A stretch of 48,789 nucleotides of DNA from Streptomyces sp. MBT65 (lineage in GTDB: Bacteria; Actinomycetota; Actinomycetes; Streptomycetales; Streptomycetaceae). The notes beneath the pieces were generated by a model that was given only the letters and a program-made list of their open reading frames with translations, did not search any database and was not told the origin of the DNA. A program made the translations under genes and the position numbers. The stretch is taken from NCBI RefSeq assembly GCF_016612545.1, contig NZ_JAENRY010000019.1, positions 1-48,789 on the forward strand, in the 5' to 3' direction. Numbering within the stretch: position 1 is the first letter of the stretch; the number at the start of each line of letters is the position of its first letter. Positions 1 through 7,431 of the stretch are shown piece by piece.

Positions 1-771
1 CCGGCCGGTGACCCCGCGCGCGGGGTCACCGGCCGGGATCGGCGTGTCGGTCGCCGTCCAGGTGAGGCCCCGGTCCGCGGAGTGCAGGACACGCGCGCGT
101 GCACCCCCGCCGGAGGCCAGCCAGACGTCCCTCGGCCCGGAACTCACCAGGCACTGGCCGCTCGCCGCGAAGCCCGCCTCGCCGTCGAGCGCGGCCGGCA
201 TCCCGGTGTTCGGCAGCACCTTCCAGGAGCGGCCGCCGTCGCCGGTCGACAGGATGCGGAACTTCCCGTCCACCGGGTCGCTCATCGCGAGACCGTGCCG
301 GCTGTCGAAGAAGGTCATGCAGTCGTAGAAGGCCTTCGCGTCGGTGTTGCGGAAGGACTCCGTCCAGGTCGCTCCGGCGTCGTCGGTGCGGTAGACGCGG
401 GACGCCTCCCCCTCGCCGATCGCCAGGACCACCGCGCGCCGCGCGTCGAACGCCTCGATGTCCCGGAACTGAAGGTCGGTGGTCCCGGGCGGCGAGACGT
501 TCCGCCAGCTCGCCCCGCCGTCGGTGGTGCGCAGCACCGTGCCCGCCGTCCCGGCCACCCACGCGGTGTTCCGGCTGACGGCCGACAGTCCCCGGAAGCG
601 CACGTCGGCGGCCCCGCTGTCCTTGAGTTCCCAGTGCGGAGCCCGGTGCGCCGTGTCCCGCGCCTGCGCCGGTACGGCGGTGAGCGCGGTCAGCGCCGCG
701 CCGCACACCACCGCCGCCGCCATGCTCCGGTACGTACGTCCCACCCGTCGCGTCTTCCCCATGCGCCTCAT
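1..771 (-). CDS. Secreted BNR/YCF48-like beta-propeller repeat protein (3' end outside window)
   Basis: The frame is open from ATG at 771 to the left edge, giving 257 codons without a stop, so the C-terminus is missing. It begins M-R-R-M-G-K-T-R-R, followed by a hydrophobic stretch and an A-Q-A-R-like cleavage site near residue 36, which indicates a Sec signal peptide. The mature part carries repeated T-D-D/G-G-x-(S/T)-W motifs (TTDGGASWRN, RTDDAGATWTE, STGDGGRSWKV, HSADRGLTWTA), the hallmark of BNR/YCF48/sortilin-type propeller repeats. Streptomyces homologues are annotated as oxidoreductases or exo-sialidase-like proteins, but the catalytic role is unknown. In-frame starts at 762 and 723 are also possible. 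It is transcribed away from ssgD across a 231-bp gap. Confidence 0.85.
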   Translation of the reverse strand, partial: MRRMGKTRRVGRTYRSMAAAVVCGAALTALTAVPAQARDTAHRAPHWELKDSGAADVRFRGLSAVSRNTAWVAGTAGTVLRTTDGGASWRNVSPPGTTDLQFRDIEAFDARRAVVLAIGEGEASRVYRTDDAGATWTESFRNTDAKAFYDCMTFFDSRHGLAMSDPVDGKFRILSTGDGGRSWKVLPNTGMPAALDGEAGFAASGQCLVSSGPRDVWLASGGGARARVLHSADRGLTWTATDTPIPAGDPARGVTGR

Positions 772-1002
772 GGCGGGCGAAGCTAGCCCACTCCCCGAGG
801 GCCGTCCAGATGCCCGCGCCCGCCTTGGGCGCATATGGGCGGCGGTGACAGAGGTCACTCGAAATTCATGTACACGGAGAGGCCTGTTCCAGCGTCTCTT
901 CCAGTGCGGACCAATCCACTCGGGGGTCCGTTCCGGAATCTTTTCAGGAGTCCCTCCGGTCTTCACCGCAGTAGCACCGCCGTCACTCAAGGGAGCAAGG
1001 CC

Positions 1003-1419
1003 TTGTCCATCGTCATCGAGCAGCCCGTAGAGGCCCGCCTCGTCGCCGCCGCACCGCGGATGCCGAGCATTCCCGCCACCCTGCACTACGACCGGCGGGA
1101 CCCCTTCGCCGTCCGGATGACCTTCCCGGCACCGGCCACCCTGGAGGGCGTCGAGGTCTGCTGGACCTTCGCCCGTGACCTCCTCGCGGCCGGTCTGCAC
1201 GGCGCCGAGGGCCATGGCGACGTCCGGGTGCGGCCCTACGGCTTCGACCGCACCGTCCTGGAGTTCCACGCGCCCGAGGGCACCGCCGTCGTGCATGTCC
1301 ACTCGTCCGAGGTGCGCCGCTTCCTGGCGGCCACCGGCGAGCTGGTGCCCGCCGGTCTCGAACACCTCCAGCTCGACCTGGACCACGACCTCGCCGAGCT
1401 GATGCGCGACGCCTACTGA
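1003..1419 (+). CDS. ssgD: SsgA-like sporulation/cell-wall protein, probably SsgD
   Basis: The protein has 138 aa, the size of SsgA-like proteins (SALPs), which are actinomycete-specific factors for septation, peptidoglycan maintenance and spore maturation. Family features visible are the opening x-Q-P-V-E-A-R-L, the Y-D-R-R-D-P-F-A-V block near residue 35, V-x-W-x-F-A-R-D-L-L near residue 58, and G-x-x-D-V-R-V-R-P near residue 75. The start is taken as TTG at 1003 because GGGAG lies 7 nt upstream; longer frames lack similarity. Assignment to ssgD rather than another SALP rests on the neighbours (ABC-F, DDAH, pca operon), recalled from the S. coelicolor map. It converges on the next gene with 1 nt between stop codons. 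Upstream, GGACC/GGTCC near 917-939 can form a small inverted repeat. Confidence 0.8.
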   Translation: MSIVIEQPVEARLVAAAPRMPSIPATLHYDRRDPFAVRMTFPAPATLEGVEVCWTFARDLLAAGLHGAEGHGDVRVRPYGFDRTVLEFHAPEGTAVVHVHSSEVRRFLAATGELVPAGLEHLQLDLDHDLAELMRDAY

Positions 1420-1420
1420 C

Positions 1421-2254
1421 CTAACGCCCCCGCGCCAGCAGTGAGTTGAGCTCGCCGTAGCCGAGCCCTCCCGTCTGCGTGTCGTAGGTGCCCGTGTCCA
1501 GCAGCTCCCGCGCGGCACGGCGGACCACGGCGTAGGCGGCCGCCGCGATGCCGGAGCCCGCGCTCAGGCGGGCGACACCCAGCGCGGCCAGTTCGGCGAC
1601 CGCCGGTGCCCCGGGGCCGACCAGCACATTGAGCGGCGCGTCGATCCCGTCGACGAGTTCCTTGACCGTTCCCGGTTCGACGGCACCGGGGACGAAGATC
1701 CCGTCGGCGCCCGCGGCCCGGAACGCGGCGGCCCGCTCCAGCGTCGCGTCCACTCCCCCGGCGCCCCGCAGATACGTGTCGATCCGCGCGTTGACGAACA
1801 GCGGCACGCCCTCCGCGTCGGCGGCCTCGCGCGCGGCGGTGATGCGCTCGGCCTGCTCGGCGACCGGACGCAGGACGCCCTCACCCCCGTAGAGCGCGTC
1901 CTCGATGTTCACCCCCACCGCACCCGCGGCGAGCACCGCGCGGACCGTGTCCGCGACGCCCTCCGCGTCCGGCGCGAAACCGCTCTCGATGTCGGCACTC
2001 ACCGGTACGGCGACGGACGCGGTGATCCGCGCGACCACCTCCAGGGCCCGCTCCCGGACCAGCCGGTCGCCGTCCGGGACGCCGAGGGCCCAGGAGAGGC
2101 CCGCGCTGGTCGTCGCCACGGCCGCCGCGCCCGCGTCCTCGACGATGCGGGCGCTCGCGGCGTCCCAGGCGTTCGGGAGGACCAGCGGATGCCCCGGCAC
2201 ATGCAGCGCGCGGAAGGCCAGAGCCCGGTCACGGAGGGTGTTCTGGTTCGTCAT
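1421..2254 (-). CDS. Isocitrate lyase/PEP mutase-superfamily protein
   Basis: A 277-aa TIM-barrel enzyme of the PEP mutase/isocitrate lyase superfamily (ICL_KPHMT clan). Visible are the N-terminal L-P-N-A-W-D-A-A-S-A-R substrate loop, A-T-T-S-A-G-L-S-W, the metal-binding strand S-A-D-I-E-S-G-F near residue 88, and V-N-I-E-D-A near residue 118. The usual lyase Cys motif (KKCGH) is absent, as in the short carboxyphosphonoenolpyruvate mutase-like or oxaloacetate hydrolase-like branch, so the reaction is uncertain; C-C or C-P bond chemistry on a 2-oxoacid is likely. ATG 2254 is preferred over GTG 2263 because GGGA sits 5-8 nt upstream. It is transcribed divergently from the ABC-F leader. Confidence 0.8.
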   Translation of the reverse strand: MTNQNTLRDRALAFRALHVPGHPLVLPNAWDAASARIVEDAGAAAVATTSAGLSWALGVPDGDRLVRERALEVVARITASVAVPVSADIESGFAPDAEGVADTVRAVLAAGAVGVNIEDALYGGEGVLRPVAEQAERITAAREAADAEGVPLFVNARIDTYLRGAGGVDATLERAAAFRAAGADGIFVPGAVEPGTVKELVDGIDAPLNVLVGPGAPAVAELAALGVARLSAGSGIAAAAYAVVRRAARELLDTGTYDTQTGGLGYGELNSLLARGR

Positions 2255-2340
2255 GCGTCCCACTCAAGCAGGCGCGGGCGCGCCCTGGCTGGCAGGAATC
2301 CGACACGGAGGTGAAGGCCGCGGGCCCCCGTTTTAATGCG

Positions 2341-2370
2341 TTGACAGCCCTGCGGCACCGTTCGTAGCGT
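2341..2370 (+). promoter_or_regulatory. Promoter for the ABC-F leader (TTGACA-18-TAGCGT)
   Basis: TTGACA at 2341-2346 and TAGCGT at 2365-2370 are separated by 18 nt, a near-consensus housekeeping (HrdB-type) promoter that would start transcription near 2377. This leaves a leader of about 215 nt before the ABC-F start codon, long for a simple 5' UTR. Confidence 0.75.
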
Positions 2371-2407
2371 TGCCCTCGGTTCTGTTGCCGTCGATAGGAG
2401 TAGGACG

Positions 2408-2419
2408 TTGCTCGTCTGA
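2408..2419 (+). CDS. Candidate three-codon leader peptide (M-L-V)
   Basis: TTG CTC GTC TGA at 2408-2419 is preceded by AGGAG at 2396-2400, an ideal 7-nt spacing. The stop codon TGA overlaps the 5' arm of the downstream alternative structure (GAGGT 2418-2422). A very short upstream ORF just before mutually exclusive hairpins is the layout of ribosome-mediated attenuators that induce antibiotic-resistance ABC-F genes. Translation is inferred from the Shine-Dalgarno sequence only. Confidence 0.5.
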   Translation: MLV

Positions 2420-2474
2420 GGTTCTGAGACACCGCGTACACACCCGTGGGGTGTGTTTCGTCGTGTACGACCTC
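2418..2474 (+). promoter_or_regulatory. Attenuator-like pair of mutually exclusive hairpins
   Basis: Structure 1: ACACACCC (2438-2445), loop GTG, GGGTGTGT (2449-2456), followed by TTTCG. This is a perfect 8-bp terminator-like hairpin with a short U run. Structure 2: CGTACAC (2435-2441) pairs with GTGTACG (2463-2469), and just outside it GAGGT (2418-2422) pairs with ACCTC (2470-2474). The two compete for 2438-2441. A ribosome stalled on the MLV leader would cover the GAGGT region and could change which one forms. Which state is permissive is inference. Confidence 0.6.
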
Positions 2475-2532
2475 GGCGTTCGAGCCGTCCTCCGGAACAG
2501 GGCCTTCTCCTCTGCCCCGGGACCAGTCTCCC

Positions 2533-2587
2533 GCCTCGCGGTGTCTCGCTACGCGTCCGCCCTGACCGCGTCAAGCAACCGCGAGGC
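2533..2587 (+). promoter_or_regulatory. Long-range stem masking the ABC-F Shine-Dalgarno
   Basis: GCCTCGCGG at 2533-2541 is a perfect 9-bp complement of CCGCGAGGC at 2579-2587. The latter contains the only plausible ribosome-binding sequence (GCGAGG) for the ATG at 2592. When formed, the stem would block initiation, adding a translational layer to the upstream attenuator. Confidence 0.55.
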
Positions 2588-2591
2588 CCTC

Positions 2592-4214
2592 ATGCATACC
2601 TTCGTCACCTGTACGTCCCTCGACTTCGCCTGGCCCGACGGCAGTTCCGTCTTCGAGGAGCTGGACGCCGCCTTCGGACCCGGCAGAACGGGGCTCGTCG
2701 GAGTCAACGGCTCAGGAAAATCGACCCTGTTGAAGCTGATCGCCGGGCAACTCGCCCCGGTGGACGGCACCGTGCGGATCGCGGGCGAGGTCGGCTACCT
2801 CCCGCAGAACGTCACGCTCGACACCGCCCTGCGCGTCGACGAGACGCTCGGCATCGCCGCTCGACGCGCCGCCCTGCACGCCATCGAGGCCGGTGACGCG
2901 GCCGAGGAGCACTTCGAGACACTCGGCGACGACTGGGACGTGGAAGAGCGCGCCCTTGCCACACTCGGCGAACTCGGCCTGGGGCACATCGACTTGGACC
3001 GCACGATCGGCGAGGTGTCGGGCGGGGAGTCGGTGCTGCTGCGGCTGGCCGCGCTGCTGCTCGGCCGCCCGGACGTCCTGCTCCTCGACGAACCGACCAA
3101 CAACCTCGACCTGTACGCACGCAGACGGTTGTACGCGGCCGTCGCCTCCTGGCCCGGGGTGATGATCGTGGTCAGCCACGACCGTGAACTCCTGGACCTC
3201 GTCGACCAGATCGCCGATCTGCGCTCCGGCGAGATCACCTGGTACGGCGGCAACTACTCCGCCTACGAGGAGGCCCTGGCCACCGAACAGGACGCCGCGA
3301 CACGGATGGTGCGCGTCGCCGAGGCGGACTTCCGCAAGCAGAAACGCGAACTGTCCGACGCCCAGGTCAAGTTGGCCCGGCGCAAGAAGTACGGACAGAA
3401 GATGTTCGAGCAGAAGCGCGAGCCGAAGATCGTCATGGGCGCGCGCAGGCGCTCAGCGCAGGAGTCCGCGGGCAAGCACCGCATCCTGCACGAGGAGCGG
3501 CTGGCCGAGGCGAAGGAACGGCTCGACGAGGCGGTGGAGGCCGTACGGGACGACGACGAGATCCGCGTCGACCTGCCGTACACGGCCGTACCGCCGGGGC
3601 GCCAGGTCCTCACCCTCCTCGACCTCCACCTCGCGTACGGCGCGCGGGTGGGTGGCGGGCTCGATCTGCGCGGGCCGGAGCGGATCGCGCTGATCGGCCG
3701 CAACGGCGCGGGCAAGACGACCCTGCTGCGCACGATCGCCGGGGAGCTGGCGCCGGTGTCGGGCGAGGCGGTGACCCATGTCCCGCTGCGCTTCCTGCCG
3801 CAGCGGCTCGACGTCCTCGACGACGAGCTGACGGTGGCGGAGAACGTGGCCCGGTTCGCGCCGAGCGCCACCAACAACCGGGTCCGGGCCCGGCTGGCCC
3901 GCTTCCTGTTCCGTGGTGCCCGCGCCGACCAGCGGGCGGCGACCCTCTCCGGCGGTGAGCGCTTCCGGGCGGCGCTGGCCGCGCTGATGCTGGCGGAGCC
4001 CGCGCCGCAGCTGCTGATGCTGGACGAGCCGACGAACAACCTCGACATGGCGAGTGTGCGGCAACTCACCTCGGCGCTGGCGTCGTACGAAGGGGCGTTG
4101 ATCGTGGCCAGTCACGACCTGCCGTTCCTGGAGTCGATCGGCATCACACGCTGGCTGCTGCTGGACGGGGAGCTGCGGACGATCACGCCGGAGGAGGTGG
4201 AACACCCGGCATAG
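2592..4214 (+). CDS. ABC-F ATPase, ribosome-protection/antibiotic-resistance type
   Basis: A 540-aa protein with two nucleotide-binding domains and no membrane segments. NBD1 has Walker A G-V-N-G-S-G-K-S-T near residue 38, signature V-S-G-G-E-S, and L-L-L-D-E-P-T-N-N-L-D. A charged linker rich in K/R (RRKKYGQKMFEQKREPK, about residues 260-300) follows. NBD2 has G-R-N-G-A-G-K-T-T, L-S-G-G-E-R-F and L-D-E-P-T-N-N-L-D. ABC-F proteins bind the ribosomal E site and reset the peptidyl-transferase centre; members with this linker length often confer macrolide, lincosamide, pleuromutilin or ketolide tolerance. ATG 2592 is chosen because similarity begins there and the upstream frame is the structured leader. 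The leader suggests drug-inducible expression. The exact drug range cannot be read from sequence. Confidence 0.92.
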   Translation: MHTFVTCTSLDFAWPDGSSVFEELDAAFGPGRTGLVGVNGSGKSTLLKLIAGQLAPVDGTVRIAGEVGYLPQNVTLDTALRVDETLGIAARRAALHAIEAGDAAEEHFETLGDDWDVEERALATLGELGLGHIDLDRTIGEVSGGESVLLRLAALLLGRPDVLLLDEPTNNLDLYARRRLYAAVASWPGVMIVVSHDRELLDLVDQIADLRSGEITWYGGNYSAYEEALATEQDAATRMVRVAEADFRKQKRELSDAQVKLARRKKYGQKMFEQKREPKIVMGARRRSAQESAGKHRILHEERLAEAKERLDEAVEAVRDDDEIRVDLPYTAVPPGRQVLTLLDLHLAYGARVGGGLDLRGPERIALIGRNGAGKTTLLRTIAGELAPVSGEAVTHVPLRFLPQRLDVLDDELTVAENVARFAPSATNNRVRARLARFLFRGARADQRAATLSGGERFRAALAALMLAEPAPQLLMLDEPTNNLDMASVRQLTSALASYEGALIVASHDLPFLESIGITRWLLLDGELRTITPEEVEHPA

Positions 4215-4371
4215 CGCCCGTGCGGCACCCGGCCCGGGCCCTCCGGGCGCGTCTCAGGAGGGCCACAGCCTCACGCGAGGGGTTTTGTCGGCACGGACGG
4301 GTGACGCATGATGGCCAACCGGTGCCGCGCCGACGGTGCCGAAACGATCCCGCCGATACGGAGTCCCGCTC

Positions 4372-5148
4372 GTGCCCAGCAAGAAGGCGCTCGTCCGCCG
4401 CCCCAGCCCGCGCCTGGCCGAAGGGCTGGTCACGCACATCGAGCGGGAGAAGGTCGATGTCGAGCAGGCCTTCGAGCAGTGGGAGGCCTACACGCAGACG
4501 CTGCGGGTGCACGGCTGGGAGACCATCGAGGTGGACCCGGCCGACGACTGCCCGGACTCCGTGTTCGTCGAGGACGCGGTGGTCATGTACAAGAACGTGG
4601 CGCTGATCGCCCGGCCCGGCGCCGAGTCCCGGCGCGAGGAGACCGGCGGGGTCGAGGAGGCGGCGGCCCGGCTCGGCTGCTCGGTGAACTGGGTCTGGGA
4701 CCCGGGCACCCTGGAGGGCGGTGACGTGCTCAAGGTCGACGACACGATCTACGTCGGCCGGGGCGGCCGGACGAACGCGGCCGGCGTGCAGCAGTTGCGG
4801 GCCGTGTTCGAGCCGCTCGGGGCGCGGGTGGTCACCGTGCCGGTGAGCAAGGTGCTGCATCTGAAGTCGGCGGTCACCGCGCTGCCCGACGGGACGGTGC
4901 TCGGGCACATCCCGATGGTGGACCGGCCCTCGCTGTTCCCGCGCTTCCTGTCGGTGCCCGAGGAGTCCGGCGCGCATGTGGTGCTGCTCGGCGGCGACAA
5001 GCTGCTGATGGCGGCGAGCGCGCCCAAGACGGCCGATCTGCTCGCCGACCTCGGCCACGAGCCGGTCGTGGTGGACATCAGCGAGTTCGAGAAACTCGAA
5101 GGATGTGTGACGTGCCTCTCGGTCCGGCTCCGGGATCTGTACGCCTGA
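4372..5148 (+). CDS. ddaH: Dimethylarginine dimethylaminohydrolase
   Basis: A 258-aa guanidino-group-modifying enzyme that hydrolyses N-omega-methylated arginines to citrulline plus methylamines. It shows D-D-C-P-D-S-V-F-V-E-D near residue 60 (substrate-binding acidic residues), L-E-G-G-D-V-L near residue 113 carrying the catalytic Glu, L-H-L-K-S-A near residue 161 with the catalytic His, and the nucleophile Cys in E-G-C-V-T-C-L-S-V near residue 249. GTG 4372 is chosen because GGAG lies 7 nt upstream and the length then equals that of known Streptomyces DDAH; an ATG at 4336 would add 12 unconserved residues. Confidence 0.93.
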   Translation: MPSKKALVRRPSPRLAEGLVTHIEREKVDVEQAFEQWEAYTQTLRVHGWETIEVDPADDCPDSVFVEDAVVMYKNVALIARPGAESRREETGGVEEAAARLGCSVNWVWDPGTLEGGDVLKVDDTIYVGRGGRTNAAGVQQLRAVFEPLGARVVTVPVSKVLHLKSAVTALPDGTVLGHIPMVDRPSLFPRFLSVPEESGAHVVLLGGDKLLMAASAPKTADLLADLGHEPVVVDISEFEKLEGCVTCLSVRLRDLYA

Positions 5149-5249
5149 CCGGGTGACCGAACCGCCCGTTCGGCGCCGGGACCTGCGGTCCTGGGACTTC
5201 TGCGGATTCCCCCGCGATACGGCCTGAACAGCGACCTTTACAGCGGCCT

Positions 5250-5294
5250 TAACCTACGGTCTCGTAACCTACGGTTTCGTAGCCTACGATTCCG
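5250..5294 (+). promoter_or_regulatory. Three tandem 15-bp operator-like repeats before the desaturase
   Basis: Three contiguous 15-mers lie at 5250-5264, 5265-5279 and 5280-5294, each of the form TA(A/G)CCTACG(G/A)TNNCG, followed by TAAG. In the middle repeat CTACG-GTTT-CGTAG (5269-5282) is a perfect inverted repeat, and the flanking copies keep near-matches, so each repeat junction is a dyad. TetR-type regulators of unsaturated fatty acid synthesis commonly use TACG-based palindromes. The array lies 70-115 nt before the start codon, suitable for promoter occlusion. Confidence 0.6.
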
Positions 5295-5363
5295 TAAGTT
5301 GCACAGGCCCCGGCACCGCTCGCCGGTTTGTTCGGTTTTGCACCACGTCCCCCTGGAGTCCCC

Positions 5364-6338
5364 GTGACGATCACTTCCCCGCACCTCGGCAGCCCCGCAG
5401 TCTGGACCGACGCCAAGCTGCTGTACGCGTTGGAAGAAGTCGTCGAGACCGAACTCAACCGGCACCTCAAGGTCACCAAGGACTGGATGCCGCACGAGTA
5501 CGTCCCGTGGAGCGACGCCCGTAACTTCCCCGGCTTCTTCGAGGACGGCGAGGCCTGGGGCAAGGAGCAGTCCAAGGTCACCGAAATCGGCCGTATCGCC
5601 CTGGTCGTGAACCTCCTTACCGAGGACAACCTCCCCAGCTACCACCACGAGATCGCCTCCCTGTTCGGCCGCGACGGCGCCTGGGGCACCTGGGTGCACC
5701 GCTGGACGGCGGAGGAGGGGCGGCACGGCATCGTCATGCGGGACTACCTGCTCGCCTCCCGCGCGGTGGACCCGGACAAGCTGGAAGCCTTCCGGATGCA
5801 GCACATGAGCGAGGGCTTCGAGTCGGACAACCGGCACTCGATGCTGCACTCCGTGGCGTACGTCGCCTTCCAGGAGCTGGCCACGCGCGTCTCGCACCGC
5901 AACACGGGCCACCAGTCGGGCGACCCGGTCTGCGACCGCATGCTGGCCCGCATCGCGACCGACGAGAACCTCCACATGGTCTTCTATCGCAACCTCCTGA
6001 AGGCCGCGTTCGAGCTCGCCCCCGACCTCACCATGCAGGCCGTGCGCGACGTCCTGGTCAACTTCCGGATGCCCGGTCACGGCATGCCCGGCTTCGAGCG
6101 CTTCGCCGCCCAGATGGCCATCGGCGAGGTCTACAACCTGCGCATCCACCACGACGACGTCATCCAGCCCGTGCTGCGCTTCCTGAAGGTCATGGACATC
6201 GACGGTCTCGGCCCCGAGGGCCAGCAGGCCCAGGAGGAGATCGGCCTCTACATGGGCGGCCTGGACTCCGAGGCCTCCAAGTTCGACGAGAAGCTGGCGA
6301 TCCGCAAGGCCCGCATGGCGGCCCGCGCGAGCGCCTGA
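5364..6338 (+). CDS. Acyl-ACP desaturase (soluble diiron, DesA type)
   Basis: A 324-aa soluble ferritin-like desaturase that inserts a cis double bond into acyl-ACP using a diiron centre. The iron-ligand motifs are W-T-A-E-E-G-R-H-G near residue 110 (E-E-x-x-H) and A-T-D-E-N-L-H near residue 200 (D-E-x-x-H). G-T-W-V-H-R-W and M-P-G-H-G-M-P-G are also typical of actinobacterial stearoyl-ACP desaturases. GTG 5364 is chosen with GGAG 7-10 nt upstream. The operator array at 5250-5294 suggests repression according to membrane lipid or acyl-CoA state. The gene ends in a strong hairpin at 6353-6381. Confidence 0.93.
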   Translation: MTITSPHLGSPAVWTDAKLLYALEEVVETELNRHLKVTKDWMPHEYVPWSDARNFPGFFEDGEAWGKEQSKVTEIGRIALVVNLLTEDNLPSYHHEIASLFGRDGAWGTWVHRWTAEEGRHGIVMRDYLLASRAVDPDKLEAFRMQHMSEGFESDNRHSMLHSVAYVAFQELATRVSHRNTGHQSGDPVCDRMLARIATDENLHMVFYRNLLKAAFELAPDLTMQAVRDVLVNFRMPGHGMPGFERFAAQMAIGEVYNLRIHHDDVIQPVLRFLKVMDIDGLGPEGQQAQEEIGLYMGGLDSEASKFDEKLAIRKARMAARASA

Positions 6339-6352
6339 CCCACCCCGGCCCT

Positions 6353-6381
6353 CCGCACCGGCGACCGAATCGCCGGTGCGG
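6353..6381 (+). terminator. Factor-independent-type hairpin after the desaturase
   Basis: CCGCACCGGCGA (6353-6364), loop CCGAA, TCGCCGGTGCGG (6370-6381): a perfect 12-bp GC-rich stem beginning 15 nt after the stop. It lacks a U tract, as is common for Streptomyces terminators. Confidence 0.75.
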
Positions 6382-6411
6382 AAGGCGGCCGGCCTGCGGC
6401 ATCATGCCGCC

Positions 6412-7260
6412 ATGCATGACAACAGCACGTCGGGGGCGGCGGTCGGCTTTCTGCTCGGCCTGATCGACAGCGGGGACGCCGCGCGGATACGGCGGCGGAT
6501 CGGCCTCCCGGAGCCGGATCCCGAGCGGACTCCCGAGGCCCGGCGCAACGTCGAGATGTGGTCCTGGACGAGGGTCCCGGTGCCGGCCTCCGTGCTGCTG
6601 TGGGTTCTGGAGGAGGACGATCCGGAGCTGAACCTCAGCGTCTGGCGGCACATGTCGGCGGACAACGCGATGCGGCGGGCCATCGTGCGAGGTGTGCCGT
6701 TCGGTCCCGGCCGCGAAGGGCCGTTGACCGTGATCAACGGCCTGGGCATGGAACTGGAGCCGCCGGTTCCCGAGAACTACACCCGTTTCGGCCTGGTCGG
6801 CGCCCTGCGCGAGGGCACCTCCATGCAGTCCGCGCGGACGGCCGCGTCGATGGTCCTGGAGCGCTCCGACTGGCAGGCGGTCACGGAGGCGGACCAGGAC
6901 CGTCCGTTGCCCGGTTACGCACGCTGGGCGCTGTCCGTACGCCCGGACTGCCCACCCGCACTGCGCGCGCGGTTCGGCACACACCGCAAGTTCACCCACC
7001 GGGTGAAGGAGGCCGGTGTGCTGGACAGCCCCGCCGACTACGCGACCGCCTGGGGCCCCGCGTCACACGTACTGAAGGTGCTGTCCACCGGTCAACTGCT
7101 GTTCCCAGCGCGCGTGTCCGAGGCCGAGGACGCCCTGCGACCCCTCGTGCGCGAGCACCTGTCCGACCACGAGGACGCCTGGTCGGTGCTGGCGCAGCTG
7201 ATCGACACGTTCCACGGGAACACGGTGGAACTGGTGCTGACGGCGGGCGCTGTCGCCTGA
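6412..7260 (+). CDS. Uncharacterised protein next to the tRNA-like/vWA cassette
   Basis: A 282-aa protein with no signal peptide or membrane helix and no motif I recognise. It looks alpha-helical and soluble, with W-rich patches (VEMWSWTRVPVPASVLLWVLEEDDPELN, about residues 48-75) and a C-terminal W-S-V-L-A-Q-L-I-D-T-F segment, possibly a helical repeat. ATG 6412 is chosen over an in-frame start at 6376 because the latter begins inside the terminator region. No clear Shine-Dalgarno is seen. Its stop lies only 5 nt from the 3' end of the tRNA-like gene on the opposite strand, so it may belong to the cassette. Confidence 0.7.
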   Translation: MHDNSTSGAAVGFLLGLIDSGDAARIRRRIGLPEPDPERTPEARRNVEMWSWTRVPVPASVLLWVLEEDDPELNLSVWRHMSADNAMRRAIVRGVPFGPGREGPLTVINGLGMELEPPVPENYTRFGLVGALREGTSMQSARTAASMVLERSDWQAVTEADQDRPLPGYARWALSVRPDCPPALRARFGTHRKFTHRVKEAGVLDSPADYATAWGPASHVLKVLSTGQLLFPARVSEAEDALRPLVREHLSDHEDAWSVLAQLIDTFHGNTVELVLTAGAVA

Positions 7261-7265
7261 GGGGG

Positions 7266-7339
7266 GCGGGGCGGCTGGATTCGAACCAGCGTGTCCCAGT
7301 TCTGGAGACCGGTGCGCCTGCCTCTGCGCTACGACCCCG
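7266..7339 (-). tRNA. tRNA-like gene, anticodon CCA (Trp-type), aberrant acceptor stem
   Basis: Reading the minus strand, a 74-nt cloverleaf fits: D arm GCGC-AGAGGCAG-GCGC, anticodon arm CCGGU-CUCCAGA-ACUGG (anticodon CCA, U33, purine 37), variable loop GACAC, T arm GCUGG-UUCGAAU-CCAGC. The acceptor is unusual: the 5' strand is 8 nt (CGGGGUCG) against a 7-nt 3' strand (CGCCCCG), so a U is bulged. Pairing can continue outward through GGG (7342-7340) and CCC (7266-7264) to a 10-bp stem. No CCA is encoded. The arms differ strongly from my recollection of the housekeeping Streptomyces tRNA-Trp. It diverges from the vWA gene; AGCGTA (7353-7358) may be part of its promoter. Charging by TrpRS is not established. 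Confidence 0.65.
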
Positions 7340-7431
7340 CCCTTGGGGCCAGAGCGTAATGCCTTGGCCCGTTGTCAGTGCGGCCTGGTACCAATGAGCC
7401 ATCGGGGGAACTGCGGCGCGGGGGACGTGAG

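Noticed and set aside
26..706. A 226-codon minus-strand frame at the left edge
   Set aside because: Arg/Gly-rich nonsense; the neighbouring minus frame open to the edge contains BNR repeats and a signal peptide.
2370..2591. A 74-codon N-terminal extension of the ABC-F protein
   Set aside because: It begins at the -10 of the promoter, is not conserved-looking, and overlaps the structured leader.
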